From assembly GCF_000189635.1 (NCBI RefSeq), contig NW_002476552.1, positions 62,001 through 126,000 on the forward strand: DNA of 64,000 bases. The letters run 5' to 3'. The number at the start of each line of letters is the position of its first letter. The first letter of the stretch is position 1. A program made the translations under genes and the position numbers. Source of the stretch: Tetrahymena thermophila SB210 (Eukaryota; Ciliophora; Oligohymenophorea; Hymenostomatida; Tetrahymenidae). Below, in pieces: positions 51,201-60,938 of the stretch. The notes under the pieces are model-generated. The model did not search any database and was not told where the DNA came from. It saw only the letters and a program-made list of their open reading frames with translations.

Positions 51201-51791
51201 AAGAAAATAATGAATGAAATCAAGGTATAAATTTAAATAATTGAATAAAAAATTAAGCTAAAAAATAAAAATTTTATGCTAAAATATCATAATAGAAAAC
51301 AAATAAATAAACTGTTTTTACCGTAGTTCAATGGTTAAAACTGAGAGATTAGTGTAATTTTTTAAAGCTGATCCTAAATCTAACACGCTCTATGATACCT
51401 CGATTTAATTATAACTTTTGAAATATTGAAGAGATATAACCATATAAAGGGAAAAAATTAAGAAAATATATGAAAAAACCAATTTAAAAAGATAGATAAT
51501 CATAATAGCTAATAAAATTATTAAATTTTAGCTTTTCTTTTAAATAAAGTCTGAAAATGATTTTTTTACTTAAAGAAATAATTAATTAAATTAACTCTTT
51601 AATAAAACTATTAATTATATGTTTATTGAAAGTAAATTTAATTTACTTTAGATTAATATGAAGCTCAAAGCAAGATTAAAACGAAGAGCTTAAAAACTTT
51701 TTTAATGATAAAATTTATTTATGGAATAGTTTTTGAAAAAATTAGCAATTACATCTTCGATATTTGTAAAGTATTTTTTTTATAATAACAT
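48224..51791 (-). CDS. LRR-E: modular LRR gene with 11 repeat exons
   Basis: Start exon 51753-51791 (13 codons, MLLQKKYFTNIED), second exon 51647-51696 (FLSSSFQSCFELHINL), LRR exons 51322-51414 (93 nt), 51005-51094, 50724-50813, 50409-50498, 50149-50238, 49840-49929, 49573-49662, 49236-49325, 48987-49076, 48682-48771 and 48479-48568 (all 90 nt), last exon 48224-48314 ending KFLRSKRLVVIKINL, TGA. Sum 1173 nt, 390 residues, in frame. Introns are phase 2 but shorter and less alike than in LRR-A to D, so the array is older. Divergent from ZCS1 with 539 bp between start codons. Confidence 0.86.
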
Positions 51792-52330
51792 TTGTTTTTT
51801 TTTTTGCAATAGGTTGTAATTATCAATTTACTATTTATTTTATTAGATATAAATTATTTAAATTTTTTTATTTAGAGTAAAATGACATTTCGATTTACAA
51901 TAAACAAAATTGAATAATTTGATTCAATTAAGTAGATTTAAAAAACCTATGCTTTATTCAATATAAAATAATCATATTTTGTCAGTTGTGTACATTTTTT
52001 AATATACAAATTTTTATTTAATATTTAAAAACTTTTCTTCATCCTAAAAATATTTATAATTTGAAAGCAAATTATTTTTCTTATGAATATTATATTATAA
52101 TCAATTAAGTTGTATCTTATCAATATTATAAGATACAACCAAAATTCTCAAAATTTATAGCCCTAATTTATTTATTATCTATTAGAATATTTAACATTTT
52201 TTTATAAGGTACTCAAATAAATAAGTATCTTTCTTCTTTTTAACTTATTAAATTCAAAGAAAATCAAATTAACTATCTAAAAAATAATCAAAATACATTA
52301 AAAATATCACTTCTAACTCAAATCTTATAA
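51792..52330. promoter_or_regulatory. Shared upstream region of LRR-E (-) and ZCS1 (+)
   Basis: 539 bp between divergent start codons, conserved in the second block (58258-58795). A perfect inverted repeat, TTGTATCTTAT...ATAAGATACAA at about 52109-52138, lies in this copy; the second copy has lost the left arm. The last 130 bp before ZCS1 (AAGTATCTTTC...ATCAAATTAACTATC) are kept in all three ZCS copies and probably include the promoter. Confidence 0.5.
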
Positions 52331-54157
52331 ATGGATAAAATTACCATCTAACATCTAAAATGCAATAAGCATCCAAATAAAAACCTCCAATTTATTTAAG
52401 TAAACGATGTCCTCACACAACCTATTTCCACTAAACCTCTCTTTTACTGCTCTTCCTGTTTTAATCACGATCTTCACTTTAAATCTATCAACTATCTTAT
52501 GATCGATCAGATTTTTTAAGAAGCAGACACTAACATCATCCCAAAATGGCCACCAGTCAACAATTATCAAATCATCTCAGATCTCATCGATCTTACATCA
52601 AATTAATCTTCACTTGACTATGTCAAGCAAATTACAGACTTCTTTCATCAATTCAAAGAAGAGTTTTTAAATAAAATAGATGTCATCTAAAAAAAGATGA
52701 TCAACGAAGCCTTGAAATATCCTATTGATACACAGCAAATCATCAAAAGATATTAAGAAATTTCTGACATTCTTTAGTTTAAGTAGATTCTTAACAACGA
52801 ATAACCAAATAACCTCGAAGATCATTCAACTCTTTGTAAAGAATTTATCTCACAAATGGAGTCTCAAAAAGATAAAAACACTGAATTGTTGTAAAGTCTA
52901 CTTACCTAAGCAAATTAATTAAAAACAAATTTCAATATGGAATATCCTCAAATCATTAAATAGTAATTATTTACTCTTATTGACCACATTTCTTTCTTCA
53001 ATTTAGATATTCCTGAAGTTAGTAGTACAAATCATAATAACACTAGAACTCATTTTGAAGCTAATATAATAGATCAAAGTAATTAAATTGTAGATTTCAA
53101 ACTAACATCTGACTTAATCATGAAGCTTGTTTCTAATAAATCTAACTTTTGCTCTGATTAATTCTTAAACAAGCTAAGTGAGAATCTTTAAAGCATAAAT
53201 CCTCTACTTAAATAATTTAGTTTCAAAACAGCTGTTTTCAAAGAGAATAAAGAATAAATTGACTTTTCCAAGATTAGCGATGAAAAAATAAATTTGATAG
53301 AAGAATATGTAAAGCATTCAATAGCTTTGTCAAGAGGGGAATAATAATTTGAATAGGAAGTAAAGGATAGTTAAGAAATTAAATAAATGACATAAATTGT
53401 AGATTCTAAAATGAGTTTCTTGAGGTAGGAATTCATTTAATAGTTTGAAAAGTTCTTAGTTGATGTAAAACCTTTCTTAAAATAAATTAACTTCACTAAT
53501 TGTTTTACTGACAAAAATAAATTTGATTTCTTCAGAAATTTGAAAGATAAAAGATTTTATTATGCTTTATATGAGGAAAGTTTACCAAATTTAGATCTAA
53601 AATTGTTAGCAACTTAGTATAATAATGGGTAGAGAAAAAGTGTGGTAAATAAAAAAGAAAATGGTTATTATGAAATTGAAAAATTAAATAATAATGCTTT
53701 GATTAATTGTATATCAAATACAAATTTAGAAAAAGATTAGAAGTATATTTTTAGGATAAAAGTAGAAAGTCTAAAAGAAGGTTAATATTTTATGATAGGT
53801 CTAATGAGAAATTCAAATGCTGATTAAACTTATGGATTTTCAGAGTAATTAAGTTGTTACTTACAAAAAAATAATCAATCTGTAATTAAATATGGAGGTT
53901 ATGGTATTGATAAATAATTAAAGGGAGCAGGATTTAAGACAAGCGGAGAGAATATGATAGAACTAAGATTGTGTTTGAAAGAGTAGATTTTAGAAGTGTT
54001 AGATTATCCTAATTATGAGTATAAGCTAGGATTACAAGATTAATATAAAGAGAAGCTTACATAATTTGATGATCTAAGATTATATTTTGGTACTTATTTT
54101 TAAGGAAGCAAATTAATTTTAATGGATGTAAAAATAGTGAATGAGTTTATTAACTGA
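52331..54157 (+). CDS. ZCS1: zinc finger / coiled region / SPRY-like protein
   Basis: Intronless, 608 residues. N-terminal Cys11-x2-His14-x25-Cys40-x2-Cys43-x2-His46-x2-His49 looks like a B-box-type zinc-binding module (HLKCNKHPNKNLQFI... LFYCSSCFNHDLH). Residues about 95-400 are rich in Gln, Lys, Glu and Leu with coiled-coil-like stretches (SQMESQKDKNTELLQSLL). Residues about 430-605 are predicted beta-rich with YYEIEKLNN, IFRIKVESLKEG, FMIGLMRNSNAD and LILMDVKIVNEF, which by pattern resembles a SPRY/B30.2-type sandwich. This order is that of TRIM proteins without the RING; that is an inference from pattern only. The family occurs here in three copies. Possible roles include ligand or protein recognition, but I do not assign one. 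Confidence 0.8.
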
Positions 54158-54607
54158 ATTATATTATATATTTATTTAATAATAGCATGATATTTGATAG
54201 AATATTTTTTTTAAAAATTAAAAAAATTATCTAATAATTTCAAAAAATTTTTAACTGACTACCGAATATAAATTTTATTCGGTCTATCCCTAGTAAATAT
54301 TATAAATTATTAGATACCTAATTAACTTTCAATAAAAATTTAAAATGGAGGTTGATTCAAAATTTAAGCATACAAAATTCATACTTCATAAAAGAGAAAA
54401 GAAGGACTAATTAATTAAAAATACAATAATTTTTAATACTAAATAAATAGTAAAGATAAATTATTAATCTTTCAAATAAAAATATAAATAAAAAATTAAT
54501 TAACTTTTAAAAGTTCTATTTTTTATCTTATTTTTTAACATATCATTTAAAAAAAAATATTTTACATTTAATTATTCATAAGAAAAACATAATAAACAAA
54601 AAAATAA
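54158..54607. other. Junction between duplicated blocks
   Basis: The ZCS1 3' flank runs into sequence that from about 54312 matches the LRR-E 3' flank. The segment 54240-54311 is the junction. AT-rich, no gene seen. Confidence 0.5.
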
Positions 54608-57600
54608 TCATAAATTAATTTTTATGACAACTAATCTTTTTGATCTTATAAATTTATTCTTTACTTTCGAAATTTGTGATCCATTTATTGTATTTGAACT
54701 TTTAGTATTAAAACAAAATAAATAAAATTGTAATAAAAATTATAAAAATGAGACTAAAAAGAAAGATAATTTAGAATAAAACCTTTTCTCAATAAAAAAT
54801 AATAAAAATTAGAGTTTTATTGTTTTAATTTAATTTTTATTATAGCAAATATTACAAACTAAAAAAAGAAACTTTTTACCTTAGATAGAGTGTAAAATTT
54901 TAGAGATTGATACAATTCGATAAATTAATACCCAAGGCTGATATGCCCTCTTCATCTATTTGATTATCACTTAAACATAAATAAAATAATAAGTTAATAA
55001 ATCAAACGAATTAATTATGTTCTTTTAAATTAATTTTTTATTTTTGAAAATTTATCATAATAGAGAATAAATAAATTATATTTACCGTAAATCAAGTATC
55101 AAATTTTGCAGATTAGTGCATTATGATAAAGCAGAGCCTATGTCCGAAACTCCTTATGCACCAATTTTATTCTAACTTTGTATATTCAATAAATTTTGAT
55201 AATTAGTTAGAGATAAAAAATGAAGAAAAAAAAAGAATTGATAAATTATCAAAGTAAAAATTAAAAATGAGATTTAATAAAAAATATAAGATGCTTCTAA
55301 AAAAAAATAAATAAATAAAAAAATTATTTAAAGTTTATTTCTTTTAAATATCACAATCTAAAGCAAATAAAATAATAATGTGTTATACATTAGACCAAGT
55401 AATAAATGTGAGAGTTTCGTGCAATTAGCTAAATTTATACCTAGCTATGATGCTCCTTCATCACCAATTTAATTGTTACTTTTTATATTCAAGAAAATAA
55501 AATTAATTTAAAATAAATAGAGTTTAAATTAATTAAAAAATATTTTTAAATAAATAAAAAACTTATAAAATATTTATAATCTAAAACAAATAAATTATTT
55601 CTTTTTACTGCAGATAAAGTGCTAAATTCGAGAGATTATTGCACCTTGCGAAGGCAGAACCTAGATCTGATGCATCCTATGCACCCATTTAATTTTTTCT
55701 TTTTAAATATTCAAGAAAAATGATTAATTAGAATTAAAAAATGATGAAAAAATAAATAAATAAAAATAAAGAATTAAAAATGATTTAAAATAAATAAAAA
55801 AGCTTTCATCTCAAAAAAAAAAAAATGAAATAAAAATTTATTAAAAAAATATAGTATTTTTGACAATAAATTAACTAATTTTAAAAACTTTTAACAATTT
55901 TAAACAAATCAACTTTTTTACATCAGATAGAGTGTTAAATTTTAGAGCGTAGAGCTATTTGCTAAAGCTTAATGCTCCCTATGTACCAAATTAATTGTAA
56001 CTATTTTAAGTATTAAAAAATATAATTATTGATTTGTTAAATTATAAAAAAATTAAATAAAAAGTCAAATTTAAAAATAAATGAGAAAACTTTATTAAAA
56101 TACCACAATAAAAATTAAAAAACAATAAATAAAATTATATTGAGTTAATTTAATTTAAATATAAAAATCAAAATAAATAAACTTCTTTACTAAAGACTAA
56201 GAATCAAATTTGAGAGTTTAGTGCATTTTGCTAAAGCAGAGCCTAAGCTTGATACTCCCTAATCGCCAATCTAATTATTGCTATTTATATATCCAAAAAA
56301 ATAAGATTTGTCATTAGAAAATATTAAAAATAAGAAATTAATAATCAACCTCAAACTTAAAAATCCAAAATAAGTTAAAAATAAAATAAAGTAATTATAA
56401 TAGAAAAATTAAATACATAAAAGCTAACAATTGAAAATTATTTATTTATTGTTTTAAATTAAATTTTAAATTGGAAAGTCTGAAAAAAATAAAGCTAAGT
56501 TTACCTCAAATAAAGCACTAAATTTGAGAGATTTTTGCAGCTTATTAAAGCAAAACCTAAGTCTGATGCTCCCTGTGAATCAATATTATTCTCACTTTTT
56601 AAATATTCAAGAAAATATAACTGTTCACAAAGATAATATCATAAAAAATAAAAATTTTAAATCAAATCTTCAGTTAAAATAAAAAATATTTGAAAATTAA
56701 AAAAAAATAATTGAGACAAATAAATAAAATAAAATAGAAGGATAATAAATAAATAAATAAATAAATAAATAAATAGAGTTTTATTGTTTATTCAATTTAT
56801 CAGTTTTTTATTTTAATAAATTTTATTTATTGATAACCCTGGTTTATACATACATGTGTATAAAAAAATGTGAGATTATTTTTACTTAAGATATAGCTTC
56901 AAATCAGAGAGTTTAGAGCAGTTAGCTAGAGCAGAAATTAAGCCTGATGAACCTTATGCACCCAATTAATTAGTACTTTTTAAAAAATAAAGATAATATT
57001 ATTATTTAGTAAGGAAGTATTTTAAAATTGAGAAATGAATAATCAAAACAAAATTTTTAAATTAAAATTGATTAAAATTAAGAAAATATCAATTAGATTT
57101 AAAAAATTAAACAAAATAAAAAGCTAATAAATATAAAATGTTTTATTGTTTTAAATTAAAAAATATATAAAAAAAAAAATTTATTTTATCTTAGATCAAG
57201 TACTAAATTTGATAGATTAGTGCAATTTGCTAATGCAGAACCTAAGTTTAATGCACTCTCTATCCCAATTTTATTATGTCTATTTAAATATTTAATCAAA
57301 TATAATGAGTTAGGAAGAAAAAACTAATGAAGAAATGATATGAACAAATTATGAAGCTTATTTCCAAAAGCACTATTTAAAATAAAATAAAATCACTTTC
57401 ATTATCAAAAAATAAATAAGTACAGAATATAAAATGGATAAATAAATATATTTAAAACAAAAAACTGTTTATACCCAAGATCAAGTGTCAAGGTTAATAA
57501 ATTAAAGCAGTTTCCTAAAGCAGAAACTAAGTTTGATGCCCCATGTGCACCAATTTTGCTGCTACTTTTTAAGTATTTAAGATAATATAATTAAGACAAA

Positions 57601-58257
57601 AGAAAAAATATGAAGAAATTTAGTAATTAACAATCAAATTGAGAGTTAAATGATAAAAAATAATATTATTTAAGAAAATAATGAATGAAATCAAGGTATA
57701 AATTTAAATAATTAAATAAAAAATTAAGCTAAAAAATAAATATTTATGCTAAAATATCATAATAGAAAACAAATAAACTGCTTTTACCGTAGATTTATTG
57801 TTAAAACTAAGAGATTAGTGTAATTTTTTAACGCTGATCCTAAATCTAACACGCTCTATGATGCCTCAATTTAATTATAACTTTTAAAATATTGAAGAGA
57901 AATAACCATATAAAGGGGAAAAAAATAAGAAAACATATGAAAAAACCAATTTATATTGATAATGATAATAATAGCGAATAAAATTATGAAACTTTAGCTT
58001 TTCTTTTAAATAAGGTCTGAAAATGATTTTTTTACTTAAAGAAATAATTAATTAAATTAACTCTATAATAAAACTATTAATTATATGTTTATTGAAAGTA
58101 AATTTAATTTACTTTAGATTAATTTGGAGCTCAAAGCAAGATTAAAACGAAGAGCTTAAAAACTTTTTTAATGATAAAATTTATTTATGGAATAGTTTTT
58201 GAAAAAATTAGCAATTACATCTTCGATATTTGTAAAGTATTTTTTTTATAATAACAT
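54608..58257 (-). pseudogene. LRR-F: damaged duplicate of LRR-E
   Basis: Same cassette as LRR-E: start exon 58219-58257, second exon 58113-58162, LRR exons 57788-57880 (93 nt), 57475-57564, 57190-57279, 56886-56975, 56505-56594, 56191-56280, 55922-56000, 55609-55698, 55389-55478, 55086-55175, 54880-54969, last exon 54608-54698. Two lesions are visible. Exon 55922-56000 is 79 nt because 11 nt present in LRR-E (AAAACCTAAGC on plus) are missing between AAGC direct repeats, causing a frameshift. Exon 57190-57279 has lost its donor: the GT is now AT (plus TTTTAC to TTTTAT). As all these exons are symmetric, skipping either would restore the frame, so a shortened product remains possible. Confidence 0.72.
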
Positions 58258-58795
58258 TTGTTTTTTTTTGCAATAGGTTGTAATTATCAATTTACTATTT
58301 ATTTAATTAGATATAAATTATTTAAATTTTTTTATTTAGAGTAAAATGATATTTCGATTTACAATAAACAAAATTTAATAATTAATTTTATTCAATTAAG
58401 TTAAAAAACCTATGCTTTATTCTATAAAATAAACATATTTTGTCAGTTGCGTACATTTTTTGATATATAAATTTTTTATTTAATATTTAAAAACTTTTCT
58501 TTATTTCCTCAAAAAATTTATAATTTGAAAGCAAATTATTTTTCTTATGAATATTATATTTAAATGAATTAATTTAAAAAATAACAATATTATAAGATAT
58601 AACCAAAATTCTCAAAATGTATTGTCCTAATTTATTTATTTTCTATTAGAATATTTAACATTTTTTTATAAGGTAATCAAATAAATAAGTATCTTTCTTT
58701 CTTTTTAACTTATTAAATTCAAAGAAAATCAAATTAACTATCTAAAAAATAATCAAAATACATTAAAAATCTCTCTTCCAACTCAAATCTTATAA
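58258..58795. promoter_or_regulatory. Shared upstream region of LRR-F (-) and ZCS2 (+)
   Basis: Copy of 51792-52330 with small indels; the inverted repeat TTGTATCTTAT / ATAAGATACAA of block 1 is broken here (only ATAAGATATAACC remains). Start codons are 538 bp apart. Confidence 0.45.
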
Positions 58796-60622
58796 ATGGA
58801 TAAAATTACCATCTAACATCTAAAATGCAATAAGCATCCAAATAAAAACCTCCAATTTATTTAAGTAAACGATGTCCTCACACAACCTATTTCCACTAAA
58901 CCTCTCTTTTACTGCTCTTCCTGTTTTAATCACGATCTTCACTTTAAATCTATCAACTATCTTATGATCGATCAGATTTTTTAAGAATCAGACACTAACA
59001 TCATCCCAAAATGGCCACCAGTCAACAATTATTAAATTATCTCAGATCTCGTCGATCTTACATCAAATTAATCTTCACTTGACTATGTCAAGCAAATTAC
59101 AGACTTTTTTCATCAATTCATAGAAGAGTTTTTAAATAAAATAGATGTTATCTAAAAAAAGATGATCAACGAAGCCTTGAAATATCCTATTGATACACAG
59201 CAAATCATCAAAAGATATTAAGAAATTTCAAACATTCTTTAGTTTAAGTAGATTCTTAATAACGAATAACCAAATAACCTCGAAGATCATTCAACTCTCT
59301 GTAAAGAATTTATCTCACAAATGGAGTCTCAAAAAGATAAAAACACTGAATTGTTGTAAAGTCTACTTACCTAAGCAAATTAATTAAAAACAAATTTTAA
59401 TATGGAATATCCTCACATCATTAAATAGTAATTATTTACTCTTATTGACCACATTTCTTTCTTCAATTTAGATATTCCTGAAGTTAGTAGTACAAATCAT
59501 AATAACACTAAAAGTCATTTTGAAGCTAATATTACAAATTAAAGAAATTAAATTGTAGATTTAAAACTAACATCTGACTTAATCATGAAGCTTGTTTCTA
59601 ATAAATCAAACTTTTGCTCTGATTAATTCATAAACAAGCTAAGTGAGAGTCTTTAAAGCATAAACCCTATACTTAAATAATTTAGTTTCAAGACAGTAGT
59701 TTTCAAGGAAAATAAAGAATAAATTGATTTTTCCAAGATTAGCGATGAAAAAATAAATTTGATAGAAGAATATGTTAAGCATTCAATAACTTTGTCAAGA
59801 GGGGAATAATAATTTGAATAGGAAGTAAAGGATAGTCAAGAAATCAAATAAATGACTTAAATTGTAAATTCTAAAATGAGTTTCTTGAGGTAAGAATTCA
59901 TATAATAGTTTGAAAAGTTCTTAGTTGATGTAAAACCTTTCTTAAAATAGATTAATTTCACTAATAGTTTTACTGACAAAAATAAATTTGATTTTTTCAG
60001 AAATTTGAAAGATAACAAATGGAACGCTTTGTATGAGGAAAGTTTACCCAATTTAGATCTAGAATTGTTTGCAACTAATTATAATAATGGGTAGAGAAAT
60101 TGTGTGATAAATAAAAGAGAAAATGGTTATTATGAAATTGAAAAATTAAATAATATTATTTGTTGGGTGAATTGTATATCAAATACAAATTTAGAAAAAG
60201 ATAAGAAGTATATTTTTAGGATAAAAGTTGAAAATCTAAATGAAAGTCACTTTTTTTATATAGGTCTAATGAGAAATTCAAATGCTGATTAAAATTATGG
60301 ATATAAGGAGTATTTAAGTTGTTTATTATAGAAAAATAATCAATCTGTAATTAAATGTGGAAGTTTCGGTATTGATAAATAATTAAAGGGAGCAGAATTT
60401 AAGACAAGTGGAGAGAATATGATAGAAATAAGATTGTGTTTGAAAGAATATATTTTAGAAGTGTTAGATTTTCCTAATTATGAGTATAAGCTGGGATTAT
60501 AGGATAAATATAAAGAGAAGCTTACATAATTTGATGATCTAAGATTATATCTTGGTACTTATTTTTAAGGAAGCAAATTAATTTTAATGGATGTAAAAAT
60601 AGTGAATGAGTTTATAAATTGA
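58796..60622 (+). CDS. ZCS2: zinc finger / coiled region / SPRY-like protein, copy 2
   Basis: Intronless, 1827 nt (608 residues), exactly the length of ZCS1. The zinc ligands (C11, H14, C40, C43, H46, H49) are unchanged and the first 230 residues or so are nearly identical to ZCS1. Differences cluster from about residue 240 onward, e.g. ANITNQRNQIVD for ANIIDQSNQIVD, and in the SPRY-like region, where VENLNESHFFYIGLM replaces VESLKEGQYFMIGLM. Divergence is therefore concentrated in the C-terminal half. It lies next to the damaged LRR-F, divergently arranged. Confidence 0.8.
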
Positions 60623-60938
60623 ATTAAATTTTATATATATTAATAATAGTATGATATTTGATAGAATTTTTTTTGAATTTTTAAAAATTAAAAAAATTAT
60701 TTATGAATATTAAATAATAATGAATTAATTTTAAACTAATAACATTAAATAAAATTCTCAAAATATATAGTATCATTTATTATCTATTAGAATATTTAAC
60801 ATTTATTTATAAGGCACTCAAATAAATAAGTATCTTTCTTTTTTTTTTAACTTATTAAATTCAAAGAAAATCAAATTAACTATCTAAAAAAGAATCAAAA
60901 ATACATTAAAAATATCACTTCTAACTCTAATTTTATTA
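60623..60938. other. Intergenic ZCS2-ZCS3
   Basis: About the last 190 bp repeat the promoter-proximal part of the ZCS1/ZCS2 upstream region (TATCTATTAGAATATTTAACAT, then AAATAAATAAGTATCTTTC). No LRR start cassette is present, so the third duplication carried only the ZCS gene and its proximal upstream. Confidence 0.55.

Larger units (their letters stand above)
47929..60622. repeat. Tandem segmental duplication of about 6.4 kb (LRR plus ZCS gene)
   Basis: Block 1 (about 47929-54157) and block 2 (about 54312-60622) carry the same genes in the same orientation: an LRR gene on minus, a shared intergenic region, and a zinc finger/SPRY-like gene on plus. The offset is 6383 at the left end and 6465 at both ZCS start and stop codons. 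Most exons differ by only a few substitutions; the intergenic segments show small indels. Confidence 0.9.

Noticed and set aside
52355..52570. Open frame on the minus strand opposite ZCS1 (and the matching one at 60963-61178)
   Set aside because: It is antisense to the zinc-finger-coding part of a strongly supported intronless gene.
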